This document shows positions 55,205-63,505 of a stretch of DNA of 64,000 bases, one piece after another. Both the position numbers and the translations under genes were made by a program. The notes under the pieces are model-generated. The model did not search any database and was not told the DNA's origin. It saw only the letters and a list, made by a program, of their open reading frames with translations. The DNA is from Roseateles amylovorans (GTDB lineage Bacteria > Pseudomonadota > Gammaproteobacteria > Burkholderiales > Burkholderiaceae_C). Each line of letters begins with the position of its first letter. Positions within the stretch are counted from its first letter, which is position 1. The stretch covers positions 1,178,001-1,242,000 of the forward strand of contig NZ_CP104562.2 in the NCBI RefSeq assembly GCF_025398155.2, in the 5' to 3' direction.

Positions 55205-55681
55205 ATGCAATCCTCTCGTTATGACGCGTGGGTCGGGTTTTTCGTCCTGCTGGGCGGCGCGGCGCTGCTCTTCCTGGCACTCAAGGCCGGCAACCTGCTG
55301 AGCCTGAACTTTGAAGACACCTACACCGTCACCGCCAAATTCGACAACATCGGCGGCCTCAAGCCGCGTGCGGCGGTCAAGAGTGCCGGCGTGGTGATCG
55401 GCCGCGTGGACTCGATCAGCTTCGACGACAAGAGCTTCCAGGCCCGCGTGGTCCTGAAACTCAACCACGGCGTGGCCTTCCCCAAGGACAGCTCCGCCAA
55501 GATCCTGACCTCGGGCCTGCTGGGTGAGCAGTACATCGGCCTGGAACCCGGCGCGGACGAGAAGAATCTGGTCGCCGGAGACATGATCAAGCAGACCCAG
55601 TCCGCGGTCGTGCTGGAAAACCTGATCGGCCAATTCCTCTATAACAAGGCGGCCGATGCATCCTCGGGAGAGAAGCCATGA
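55205..55681 (+). CDS. mlaD: MCE-domain phospholipid transport protein MlaD
   Basis: MlaD is an inner-membrane-anchored MCE hexamer that holds lipid in transit. The 158-residue product has one N-terminal helix (WVGFFVLLGGAALLFLALKAG) and the MCE domain (YTVTAKFDNIGGLKPRAAVKSAGVVIGRVDSISFD…LLGEQYIGLEPGADEKNL). The ATG with GGAG nine bases before it is chosen. Its TGA overlaps the mlaA start. Confidence 0.95.
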   Translation: MQSSRYDAWVGFFVLLGGAALLFLALKAGNLLSLNFEDTYTVTAKFDNIGGLKPRAAVKSAGVVIGRVDSISFDDKSFQARVVLKLNHGVAFPKDSSAKILTSGLLGEQYIGLEPGADEKNLVAGDMIKQTQSAVVLENLIGQFLYNKAADASSGEKP

Positions 55682-56772
55682 CAGAACATGCCCAAACAGG
55701 GCCACGTACGGGCGGTTCGCGCGATGCGCTGCGTCCGCTGCTGCTGAGCGCCGCGCTGCTGGCCGGTGTGCCAGCGTTTGCAACGCCCGCGCCGTCCGAC
55801 GTCGTCCAGACGGAGCAGGCTCAGACCGTCCCGGCGACGCTTGTTGAAGGCGTCGTCGCCCCGGTGGTTGCCGCGCAGGCGGCCAGCGAGGCCGCCAGTG
55901 CCGCCGATGCCGCCTCGGGCCCGGCGCGCGCTGAGGATCAATCCGTGGCCGATGCCGCGGCTGCTGCCGCGGCAGCGGCTTCTGACAACGCGCCGGCGGC
56001 GTCCGCGGCCGCCGCCTCTGCAGCGGAGCCCGCTGCCGCAGGCCAGGCCGGTCAAGCGGCGCAGGCCGCTTCGGATGCGCCAGCACCCGGTCCGCGTGCA
56101 CGCAATCGCCTGGATCCGTGGGAGAACTGGAACCGGAAGGTCTTCAACTTCAACGAGAAGCTGGATGAGAACATCCTGCGTCCGGTGGCCACTGCCTACA
56201 GCGACCTCGTGCCGTCGCCGGCTCGTCAGGCCGTGGACAACTTCTTCGGCAACTTCTCGGATGCGTGGTCGGCGGTCAACCTGTTCCTTCAGGGCCGACT
56301 GAAAACCGGTGCGCAGCAAACCATGCGCGTGGCGGTCAACAGCGTCTTCGGTCTGGCTGGCCTGATCGACATCGCCACGCCCGCAGGCCTGGAGAAGAAC
56401 AGCGAAGACCTGGGCCGTACGCTTGGCTATTGGGGCGTGAAGACCGGGCCCTACATCGTGTGGCCGCTGCTCGGCCCGTCGTCGCTGCGTGATTCGGCGA
56501 CCCTGCCGGCCAATGTCTACTACTCGCCGGCCTATCTGTTTGATAACGGCGAGTACAAGGTCGGCATCACCGCGCTGCAGTTGATCAACACCCGGGCCAA
56601 CCTGCTCCGCGTGACCGACATGCTCGATGGCATCGCGCTGGACAAATACACCTTCATCCGCGACGCCTACCTGCAGCGCCGCAATGTGAAGACCCACAAG
56701 GAACAAGAAGAGGATGACGACTATGAAGTCATCACGCCCGACGAGAAACCGGCTGCAACCCCTGGCCGTTGA
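55678..56772 (+). CDS. mlaA: MlaA-family outer-membrane phospholipid protein without a lipobox
   Basis: MlaA removes phospholipids from the outer leaflet of the outer membrane and passes them to MlaC. The 364-residue product has the complete MlaA domain (about residues 143–340): LDPWENWNRKVFNFNEKLDENILRPVATAYSDLVP, LGRTLGYWGVKTGPYIVWPLLGPSSLRDS. Unusually, it contains no Cys at all. The N-terminus has a plain signal (LRPLLLSAALLAGVPAFA, cleavage before TPAP) and then about 100 residues very rich in Ala. Classical MlaA is a lipoprotein. The C-terminal tail is acidic (KEQEEDDDYE). Translation is coupled to mlaD. Confidence 0.9.
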   Translation: MTEHAQTGPRTGGSRDALRPLLLSAALLAGVPAFATPAPSDVVQTEQAQTVPATLVEGVVAPVVAAQAASEAASAADAASGPARAEDQSVADAAAAAAAAASDNAPAASAAAASAAEPAAAGQAGQAAQAASDAPAPGPRARNRLDPWENWNRKVFNFNEKLDENILRPVATAYSDLVPSPARQAVDNFFGNFSDAWSAVNLFLQGRLKTGAQQTMRVAVNSVFGLAGLIDIATPAGLEKNSEDLGRTLGYWGVKTGPYIVWPLLGPSSLRDSATLPANVYYSPAYLFDNGEYKVGITALQLINTRANLLRVTDMLDGIALDKYTFIRDAYLQRRNVKTHKEQEEDDDYEVITPDEKPAATPGR

Positions 56773-56883
56773 TTCGACGGGTGAAACAACCGGTAACGCC
56801 GCGGGTGGCGACCGGTGAACCGGCATCGGACTTGCCGCGTTGAAGACGTGTCCGTCCATGTCATGAAGAGAGAAAGGACAAGC

Positions 56884-57531
56884 ATGAATTCCACCAAACG
56901 ACTGTTGTTGCGCCTGGCCCTGTCGATGGCCGCGCTGAGCCCGCTGGCCTCGTTCGCCGCAGACGCTTCCGCGCCCGACCAACTGATCCGTCAGCTGTCG
57001 ATCGAGACCCTGGACGCCGTCAAGAGCGACAAGGCGATCCAGGGCGGCGACGTCAACCGCATCATGGACCTGGTCAACACCAAGGTCATGCCGCATGTCG
57101 ACTTCCAGCGCATCACCTCGTCGGCCGTGGGTCGCTTCTGGCGTCAGGCCACGCCCGAGCAGAAGCAGCGCCTGCAGGATGAGTTCAAGACCCTGCTGGT
57201 CCGCACCTATGCCGGCGCGCTGACCCAGGTGAAGGAGCAGACGATTGCCTTGAAGCCGCTGCGCGCAGCGCCGGAGGACACCGAAGTGGTCGTGCGGACC
57301 GAAATCCGCGGCAAGGGCGACCCGATCCAGCTCGACTACCGTCTGGAGAAGACCGACGCCGGCTGGAAGATCTATGACGTGAATGTGCTGGGCATCTGGC
57401 TGGCGGACCAATACCGCAACAGCTTCGCTCAGGAAATCAATGCCAAGGGCATCGATGGCCTGATCAAGGCACTGGCCGATCGCAATGCCAAGCCCGCGTC
57501 GGCGGCGTCCGCACCGAAGGCCAAGGGCTGA
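56884..57531 (+). CDS. mlaC: Periplasmic phospholipid-binding protein MlaC
   Basis: MlaC shuttles phospholipid across the periplasm between MlaA and MlaFEDB. The 215-residue precursor has a signal peptide (LLRLALSMAALSPLASFA, cleaved before ADASAPD). The family segments are VMPHVDFQRITSSAVGRFWRQATPEQKQRLQDEFKTLLVRTYAGAL, VVVRTEIRGKGDPIQLDYRLEK and WKIYDVNVLGIWLADQYRNSFAQEI. GAAAGGA lies before the ATG; longer in-frame starts add a basic stretch and are rejected. mlaB follows after three bases. Confidence 0.95.
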   Translation: MNSTKRLLLRLALSMAALSPLASFAADASAPDQLIRQLSIETLDAVKSDKAIQGGDVNRIMDLVNTKVMPHVDFQRITSSAVGRFWRQATPEQKQRLQDEFKTLLVRTYAGALTQVKEQTIALKPLRAAPEDTEVVVRTEIRGKGDPIQLDYRLEKTDAGWKIYDVNVLGIWLADQYRNSFAQEINAKGIDGLIKALADRNAKPASAASAPKAKG

Positions 57532-57534
57532 ACG

Positions 57535-57879
57535 ATGTTGAAGCTGCCCGCCCGTCTTCGGATGGACAACGTCCCGGAGGTCTGGGGCCAGCTGGAAGGC
57601 GCCTTGCGCGCTGAGATGGCCCAGGTCGGCAATGCGGCGGGTCGCTCCGTCACGTTGGACGCGAGCGGTCTCATCGACTTCGACTCCGCGGCCCTCAGCC
57701 TGCTGCTCAGCGCCCTGCGCCTGTGCGGTCAGGATGGCTGGCAACTTGATCTGCTGCAGGCGCCGTCGCCTCTGCGCGAACTGGCCCGGGTCTATGGCCT
57801 GGAGCACTTGTTCTGGGCGGATGCGGCGGTTCCCACGGCCGCTGTCGCGCCTGCCGCGAAGCTGACGGCCGAGGCCTGA
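57535..57879 (+). CDS. mlaB: STAS-domain protein MlaB
   Basis: MlaB is the cytoplasmic STAS-domain partner of MlaF. The 114-residue product has LDASGLIDFDSAALSLLLSALRLCGQDGWQLDL, the STAS core with the conserved DSAAL loop. It is the last gene of mlaFEDACB. A hairpin that might end transcription follows at 57938. Confidence 0.92.
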   Translation: MLKLPARLRMDNVPEVWGQLEGALRAEMAQVGNAAGRSVTLDASGLIDFDSAALSLLLSALRLCGQDGWQLDLLQAPSPLRELARVYGLEHLFWADAAVPTAAVAPAAKLTAEA

Positions 57880-57937
57880 CGATTGGCCTTGGGCACCTCA
57901 TCCGTTTCGGCTGAAGTCCCCAAGATGCATCCGCCAT

Positions 57938-57959
57938 GGGCCGCTTTTGCGGCCCGTTT
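57938..57959 (+). terminator. Possible terminator after mlaB
   Basis: The seven-base arms GGGCCGC and GCGGCCC with a TTTT loop are followed by GTTTG. The T-run is short. The rest of the 214 bases to the next gene holds nothing recognisable. Confidence 0.45.
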
Positions 57960-58093
57960 GCATTGTCTGGATCCGCGCTTGCTGTGGACGTTGCTCAGCG
58001 CTGTCTGGACGGCCGACCTCGGTACATGCGCAAGAGGTGGCGAGTTGGGCTGCCGGCGAAAGACCTCGTCCAAGCCGAGCGAGAATCCCACGC

Positions 58094-58360
58094 ATGAGTG
58101 CCACTGACTTGCCCCCGCTCGGAACGTTGACGTTGTCAGGCGTCAATCCGACCGCGGCGGCGGATGCCGCTACGTCTGGCGCGATCGACATGGCTTCCGA
58201 TCCCATGCCCACGCCGCCCGTGCAGCCTGACCTGGATGCCTGCTGCGGGAACGGCTGCGATCCCTGCATCTTCGATCTCCATGATTTGGAGATGGACCGT
58301 TATCGCCAGGCGCTGCGAGCCTGGCAGGCGCGTCACCCGGACGGCGCTGCGGCGGCTTAG
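58094..58360 (+). CDS. Small oxidoreductase-like domain protein
   Basis: The 88-residue product ends in a Cys-rich segment, DLDACCGNGCDPCIFDLHDLEMDRYRQALRAW. This matches the oxidoreductase-like domain family (CCGxGCxxCxxDxYxxEL) seen at the N-terminus of some reductases and as small stand-alone proteins; a function has not been established. The N-terminal half is low-complexity. The ATG at 58094 has no strong ribosome-binding site. Its TAG overlaps the TAA of the convergent gene, so the two stop codons share bases. Confidence 0.78.
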   Translation: MSATDLPPLGTLTLSGVNPTAAADAATSGAIDMASDPMPTPPVQPDLDACCGNGCDPCIFDLHDLEMDRYRQALRAWQARHPDGAAAA

Positions 58361-59142
58361 GCCGGGATGCTGTAGTCCCGTTGGGTCATGACGTCGATGC
58401 CGCATTCCAGCGTCGACACCCAGTCGATGAATTGCTCGATCGCGGCACCCGCCATCGGCGCGCCGTGCTGCGGCACCAGCATGCGGATGGGCAGCGAACG
58501 CACCATCGATGCCCACAACTTGAGCACCTTGCCGCTCACCATGTAGCGGCGATGGAAGGCTTGCATCGAGGGGATGTGGGGACGGAGGTCGGTGATGGTC
58601 GTGGCCGGATCCACGCCGATCGACACGCCCAGGTCGCCGGAGAACAGAATGCCGCTGGTCTCGTCCCAGAACTGGAAGTTGCCTTCCGAGTGCAGGAAAT
58701 GCGCCGGCAAGGCGACCAACTTGCTCTGGCCCACCGCGATGCGCATGCCGCCATCCGGAATGCCGACGATGCGCCCGGCCGTCTTTCCCGGCTTGCAGAA
58801 GTGCGGGACGAAACGTTCCCACACCTTGGAGATGTAGACCGGGGCAGAGGTGGCGGTCATCCACCGATCCAGCGACGCAATGATGTCGGGGTCCGCGTGC
58901 GATGCCACGATCGCCGACAGCCGATGCGGCGGAAAGCAGCCCGTCATCCCGACATACAGATCGTTGTAGGCGAGGTTGCCGCCCGGATCGATGACCGCGC
59001 CGGTGCCGTTGTCGACGATCAGAAACTGATTGGACTGGACCCCGTCGCCGTGTTCGATGTCGCAGAACATCAGGCAGCGGTGTTCGCCCTTGTTGAAGAG
59101 TTCGATCGGCAACGCAGCCCCCTGTTGATCAAAGGCAAACAC
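58357..59142 (-). CDS. MBL-fold oxygen-binding diiron (ODP-type) protein
   Basis: The 261-residue product is a metallo-beta-lactamase-fold protein of the flavodiiron/ODP class. Metal-ligand motifs are ASHADPDI (HxDxD in place of HxExDH), LPAHFLHSEGNF, FSGDLGV and VPQHGAPM. There is no flavodoxin domain, so it is not a complete flavodiiron oxidase. Family relatives sense or reduce O2 or NO with a diiron centre, sometimes fused to signalling domains; here the domain stands alone. The start MFAFDQQGAALP gives a normal fold length; upstream is a 162-base divergent space shared with the dehydratase. Confidence 0.82.
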   Translation of the reverse strand: MFAFDQQGAALPIELFNKGEHRCLMFCDIEHGDGVQSNQFLIVDNGTGAVIDPGGNLAYNDLYVGMTGCFPPHRLSAIVASHADPDIIASLDRWMTATSAPVYISKVWERFVPHFCKPGKTAGRIVGIPDGGMRIAVGQSKLVALPAHFLHSEGNFQFWDETSGILFSGDLGVSIGVDPATTITDLRPHIPSMQAFHRRYMVSGKVLKLWASMVRSLPIRMLVPQHGAPMAGAAIEQFIDWVSTLECGIDVMTQRDYSIPA

Positions 59143-59304
59143 GTTACCGCGATGACCTTCATTTGCGTGGCTGGACCGAGGGCTGGCTTGACATAAGGCA
59201 AGGCGATGAGCGCCCCGGGACGGGGGCTGCTACGCTAGCCGACAGTGCGCTCGCGACAACGGCGAGCGAGGTGTTTCCCACTTCTGACTCTCCTCCCGCT
59301 TCCC

Positions 59305-60231
59305 ATGCCGCTGCATATTCACACGCCGCTCATCTCGTCCCGTCCCTTGACTCTTCGCACCGGCAAGGAGGTCTGGCTCAAGCTGGACGCGCTGCAGCCT
59401 GTGGGGTCCTTCAAGCTGCGCGGCATCGGCGCGGCGTGCGAGGCGCATGCGGCGGCGGGCAAGACCCGGTTCGTGTCGTCATCGGGCGGCAATGCCGGGA
59501 TCGCGGTGGCCTATGCGGGCCGCCGGTTGGGCATCCCGGTGACGGTCGTGGTGCCGGAGACCGCCACCGCCCATGCGCGCCGGCTGATCGAGCAGGAGGG
59601 CGCCACCCTGATCGTGCATGGCGCGTCGTGGCAGGAGGCCAATGAACGGGCGCAGTCGCTGCTGGATGCCCACACCGCCTTTCTCCATCCGTTCGACGAC
59701 CCCCTGCTGTGGGCCGGTCATGCCTCGCTCATCGACGAGGTGGTGCGCGAGGGCCTGCGCTTCGATGCGGTGGTGGTCGCGGTGGGCGGCGGTGGCCTGC
59801 TGTCGGGCGTGGTGGAGGGGTTGCGTCGTCAGGGCTTGGCGGATGTCCCGGTCATTGCGGTGGAGACGCACGGTGCCGACTCGCTGGCGCAGTCGATGCA
59901 CGCCGGACGTCGCGTGACGCTGGACGCGATCTCCAGCGTGGCGACCTCGCTGGGCGCGAAGCAGGTCTGTGCGCAGGCGTTCGAGCTGACACGTTCGCAC
60001 GACATCCGCAGCCATGTGGTGTCGGATCGTGCCGCCTTGGCCGCCTGCCTGCAGTTTCTGCAGGACCATCGATTGTTGGTCGAGCCCGCGTGCGGCGCCG
60101 CGCTGGCTGCGCTGTATGAGGCCGATTCGACGGTGCTGGCGTCCTTCCAGGCACCGCTTGTCGTGGTGTGCGGCGGCGCGACGGCGCCTTATGAGCAGAT
60201 CAACGCCTGGCATGCCAATGCGCCTGCCTGA
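59305..60231 (+). CDS. PLP-dependent serine/threonine dehydratase (catabolic type)
   Basis: The 308-residue product belongs to fold-type II PLP enzymes. The PLP lysine lies in PVGSFKLRGIGAACE, followed by VSSSGGNAGIAVAYAGRRLGIPVTVVVP and the phosphate-binding VAVGGGGLLSGVVEGL. There is no C-terminal ACT domain, unlike IlvA in this window. It most resembles L-serine/L-threonine dehydratases of the SDS type that make pyruvate or 2-oxobutanoate. An upstream in-frame start would add 20 basic residues and is less likely. It stands alone. Confidence 0.88.
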   Translation: MPLHIHTPLISSRPLTLRTGKEVWLKLDALQPVGSFKLRGIGAACEAHAAAGKTRFVSSSGGNAGIAVAYAGRRLGIPVTVVVPETATAHARRLIEQEGATLIVHGASWQEANERAQSLLDAHTAFLHPFDDPLLWAGHASLIDEVVREGLRFDAVVVAVGGGGLLSGVVEGLRRQGLADVPVIAVETHGADSLAQSMHAGRRVTLDAISSVATSLGAKQVCAQAFELTRSHDIRSHVVSDRAALAACLQFLQDHRLLVEPACGAALAALYEADSTVLASFQAPLVVVCGGATAPYEQINAWHANAPA

Positions 60232-60332
60232 GCCTGGACGGTCAAACTGGACAGCCCTGCGGAATCCTCTACCCATCGTTCAGCTTACCGCTTGCCGGCT
60301 GCCCGCTTCCCGCGCCTGATGGCCCTGGCCGT

Positions 60333-61382
60333 TCAACGGAAGGTCTGCAACGCCTTGCGACCTTCTGCCGTCAGGAAAGGCAACACCACATCGATGGGCA
60401 GCACCACCACCTCGATGCAAGGCGTCAGCGCATACGGCGCATCCGCCTGAAACGCCAGTCCCTGAGCGACCGGATGCACGCCTGACAGCGACAGCGTGAT
60501 GCCGTCGATGCATTCGGGCTCGGCGCCGTTGGGTGTCTTGCGATAGCGCGCCATCAGTTGCCTGCCCAGGGCAGAGTCTTTCTCAATGCCCTGGCGCAGG
60601 TCTTCGCGCAGCCACTGGGTCACATCCTCCTGCGCGCCGGTGTCCAGACGGTAGGTGCGAAAACTCTCGCCGTGCCAGGGATGCGCGCCGCCGCAGTAGC
60701 CCTCGTTGTTCAAGGACACAGCGACATAACCACGGCTCCAGGCCACGACGTCTTCCTGAAGATTGGATTCGAACTCGGACGCTCGGCCACGCTCGCGGCG
60801 GGCTTCGGCGCGGCAATCGAGGTGCTCGCCCAGCGTCTCGGTGGCCTGCTGCCAGAGCGACTGGTTGATCGCCAGGATTCCTGTCGACGTGCCCTGCAGA
60901 CGGACCGCCTGGATGCTGGCGCCTGCCGCGTCGAGCACCAGCCGCTCGTAGCTGCCATTTCCGATGCGCGTTGTGCCGCGTGTGGTTGGCTTGATCGAGG
61001 CAAGACGCGCCGCATGGTATTGCTCATCCGGAATGCGCATGGCCTGGATCGGCAAGGTCTTCACACCGCTGGGTGTGCGCCATTCGCCGGTGAGCATCGT
61101 CCCGTCGCAATCAAGGCGCAATTGGCCGGTCGCCTGACCCTTGTCGTCGATCTCCACCCACTGCCGATCATTCGCCGGGTCTTGCTTGAGCTCCAGCTCC
61201 GCCATCGCATCGCGGTAGTAATAGCGGCCCGACAGCGGATCATCGCGCTGTGTCGCCTCCAACTGCAGCGTGATCGGCAGCTTTCCCAGTGTCCCGGACC
61301 AAGTGCCGGATTGGCAGGTCGCTGCGTGGACGGCGGATACCGAGGCCATGAGCAGCATGAAGGTGAGCGAGCGATTGATCAT
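60333..61382 (-). CDS. Secreted protein of unknown function
   Basis: The 349-residue precursor has a clear signal peptide (RSLTFMLLMASVSAVHA, cleaved before ATCQSG). The N-terminal beta-rich domain (WSGTLGKLPITLQLEA…LSGRYYYRDAMAELELK) is of a type also seen in other periplasmic unknowns. The C-terminal part (VAWSRGYVAVSLNNEGYCGGAHPWHGESFRTYRLDTG) resembles DUF3298/RsiV-like secreted domains, but only loosely. GGAG lies about 12 bases before the ATG. Two tandem-repeat arrays sit just upstream at 61396–61456. No neighbour suggests a role. Confidence 0.75.
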   Translation of the reverse strand: MINRSLTFMLLMASVSAVHAATCQSGTWSGTLGKLPITLQLEATQRDDPLSGRYYYRDAMAELELKQDPANDRQWVEIDDKGQATGQLRLDCDGTMLTGEWRTPSGVKTLPIQAMRIPDEQYHAARLASIKPTTRGTTRIGNGSYERLVLDAAGASIQAVRLQGTSTGILAINQSLWQQATETLGEHLDCRAEARRERGRASEFESNLQEDVVAWSRGYVAVSLNNEGYCGGAHPWHGESFRTYRLDTGAQEDVTQWLREDLRQGIEKDSALGRQLMARYRKTPNGAEPECIDGITLSLSGVHPVAQGLAFQADAPYALTPCIEVVVLPIDVVLPFLTAEGRKALQTFR

Positions 61383-61395
61383 GGCGCGAGATTCT

Positions 61396-61416
61396 CCGTC
61401 TTCCGTCTTCCGTCTT
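61396..61416. repeat. Three tandem CCGTCTT repeats
   Basis: CCGTCTT occurs three times without interruption, 14 bases upstream of the start codon of the secreted-protein gene and next to the hexanucleotide array. Confidence 0.85.
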
Positions 61417-61420
61417 GGTC

Positions 61421-61456
61421 GATGTCGATGTCGATGTCGATGTCGATGTCGATGTC
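61421..61456. repeat. Six tandem GATGTC hexamers (microsatellite)
   Basis: Six perfect copies of GATGTC lie about 40–75 bases upstream of the leftward secreted-protein ATG, where a promoter would be expected. Copy-number change would alter spacing in six-base steps. Confidence 0.92.
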
Positions 61457-61929
61457 GTCGGATTGCGCTCGCATCGGCTCGCGACTGTGATCCAGAGATG
61501 TCTCGGGCTCGGTCGACCCGCACGACGATCCCCAGGATATGCCAGGATTCCCCCGTCTTCTTCTCAATGGCCCCACTTGATCAAGTCGGTCAACTTGAAA
61601 CCAAGCGTGAGGCGCTCGCAGCCTTTGATCTTTGTCGTCGTGGCCAGCGGTGCGGCGCCGAGATGATGGGCGTCTTTCACCTGGAGACGGTCGGTTCTGC
61701 TGAAGAGCCAGGGCGGCGGTGAGCTTTCCACGCCAGCCAGGTACGTTGAGGAACGCAACGCAATCGGATGGTTCAAAGTAGGTGCAATCGTTGCATTGAA
61801 CCTCGTCCTAACGTCCGTGATCAGCCTTCACGCGCCCTGACGAAACCGGGCGGCAGCAGGGCGAGCGGCCCAGTCTCTGCGATCAATTCTGTCGACTCCG
61901 ACGAGTCGACCCCACCACTGCGAGTGACG

Positions 61930-62928
61930 ATGGCCAAGAAGATTTCTCCCACCCCAGCGCACGATCCTGATTCGGTGTCCGCAAGTCCTGCACCCATGAC
62001 GCCACAGACACGGGTGGCGAAGGGTGAATCGATTGAATCGATTGAAGCGAACGGGGCGAGCATTCAGACGCAGGTGTCTGTGCAGCGGGTCGCTCTGCCT
62101 GCCGAGTCCGTCCCCGGCGTCGAGTGCGACGCCAAGGGCGACACCGTGTGCAACGCCAAGGGCGACACTGAGGGCGACGACAAGGACGATTCCGACGACA
62201 ACGCCGGTCGGTTGGCGACGTCTGCGCGGCCCGCTGCAGGACTTGCCGAATCGCCCTTCGCCGCTGCTCGACCGGCCTCGCCGCAGAAAACGGGTCCGAG
62301 CTCGTCGTCGACCGACCCGATGGTGGCGGCAGCCGTGGCGGCGGCTCGGTTCGGCGCGTCGCTCAAGTCCAAGGGGTCCACGGCGGGGCTGCGCGAGAAC
62401 GACACCTCGCCCGATCGACGCCCCGAGGCCATGCAAAGCGCCCTCCGGCGCAACAAGCTGCTGGCCGCCATCGTCCCGCTCTTGGACATCAAGCCGCTGC
62501 TCCGCCTGGATGACGAGACCTTCGACGACTTCCTCTACCTCTGCCGCATGTACCCCAGTCGCAGCCGATTCCCATGCGGCAATCTGGATTGGCTGGCGCC
62601 ACGGAGAGACATCACCGTGCGGGCCGCGCTGGCCTCGCTGCGTGAGCGGCTTCAGCAGGCCGCAGCCGCCATCGAGCTGGTGGCGCGTCTGGAACGGGAC
62701 TTCGTCGACGAGAACCCGCTGCCGGATGACGACGAAGCAGTGGTGGTGGCCGCCAACGTCCGAGACCTGATCCGTGGGGCGATGGCGATGCTGGGCATCA
62801 TCGAGCGTGCGCTGGGACTGGGCGAGGCCATGGTGCACATGGATCAGTCGCTCGTGCCCACGGTTCGGGAGCCTGCGATGAGGTATGCGCAACGAAGCGG
62901 TGTGACCCACAGTCTCAAGGCGCATTGA
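61930..62928 (+). CDS. Hypothetical protein with acidic repeat region
   Basis: Not recognised. From the preferred start (MAKKISPTPAHDPD) the product has 332 residues. The N-terminal half is disordered-looking and acidic, with the near-repeat DAKGDTVCNAKGDTEGDDKDD. The C-terminal half (from about MQSALRRNKLLAAIVPLLDIKPLLRLDDETFDDFLYLC) is helical and ordered in appearance, without a known motif. There is no signal peptide or membrane helix. An in-frame ATG at 61768 would add 54 residues whose codons have low GC at third positions, unlike the rest, so it is disfavoured. The ribosome-binding site is weak for both. Confidence 0.65.
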   Translation: MAKKISPTPAHDPDSVSASPAPMTPQTRVAKGESIESIEANGASIQTQVSVQRVALPAESVPGVECDAKGDTVCNAKGDTEGDDKDDSDDNAGRLATSARPAAGLAESPFAAARPASPQKTGPSSSSTDPMVAAAVAAARFGASLKSKGSTAGLRENDTSPDRRPEAMQSALRRNKLLAAIVPLLDIKPLLRLDDETFDDFLYLCRMYPSRSRFPCGNLDWLAPRRDITVRAALASLRERLQQAAAAIELVARLERDFVDENPLPDDDEAVVVAANVRDLIRGAMAMLGIIERALGLGEAMVHMDQSLVPTVREPAMRYAQRSGVTHSLKAH

Positions 62929-63141
62929 GACGTGTCCGCTCCCAACCGCTTGGGGGCCGGCTGACAGCCGGGCAAGGCTGCTGCCCGAAGGTCCAGGCCC
63001 AGCCGCATCGACAGGCGGACGGGCACGGGCCGCAGCCCATCGAGCGCCCTGGCGTTAGAGTGTGGCCCTGGAAGCACCGCTGCGTCCCATGGCCGCAGCG
63101 GCGCCTCGCCTCGAATCCGCCCCCACGCAGGACCGTCGGCC

Positions 63142-63504
63142 GTGACCGCGCCCCGAAAATCAACCACCTCCAAACCCGCCCGGGTGCGACACCATCACCA
63201 TGTCTATGTGGTTGAGCTGTCGGACCGGGTCTGGAATGAAGCGCGGTTTCGCAAGGCCAACCCGGATCATCAACTGGGCAAGCCCTTCGTCTATGTCGGC
63301 ATGACGGGCCTGGACCCGGATTTGCGCTTCGACAAGCACAAGGCCGGCATCCAGTCGAATCGCTTCGTCTTCGAGTACGGGCTGCGCCTGCTGCCCTCGC
63401 TGTATGAAGTCTTCAATCCGATGCCTTATGAGGCGGCGCGGGAGATGGAAGTCGAACTGGCGATCGGCCTACGAGAGGCCGGATACGGCGTCTGGCAGGC
63501 CTGA
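63142..63504 (+). CDS. GIY-YIG-like small protein
   Basis: The 120-residue product begins with GTG (AGGA lies nine bases before it). It has a GIY-YIG-like core: VYVVELSD, then FVYVGMTGLDPDLRFDKHKAG and a helix with EAAREMEVELAIGLRE. In GIY-YIG nucleases the two Tyr motifs, an Arg and a Glu form the active site; matching residues are present in order, but spacing is wider than usual between the two strands. Function is unproven. The gene lies 213 bases after the acidic hypothetical gene and is convergent with the M48 protease gene. Confidence 0.72.
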   Translation: MTAPRKSTTSKPARVRHHHHVYVVELSDRVWNEARFRKANPDHQLGKPFVYVGMTGLDPDLRFDKHKAGIQSNRFVFEYGLRLLPSLYEVFNPMPYEAAREMEVELAIGLREAGYGVWQA

Positions 63505-63505
63505 A

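Larger units (their letters stand above)
61383..61929. other. Long intergenic region with tandem repeats
   Basis: No supported gene lies here. It contains a 3 x 7-bp array (61396–61416) and a 6 x 6-bp array (61421–61456) in front of the leftward secreted-protein gene. The part from about 61560 to 61830 is visibly more AT-rich than its surroundings. A 70-codon minus-strand reading frame in it has no recognisable product. Confidence 0.55.

Noticed and set aside
61564..61776. 70-codon minus-strand frame in the AT-richer gap, possible mobile-element remnant
   Set aside because: No motif of a transposase or integrase could be recognised and there is no ribosome-binding site.
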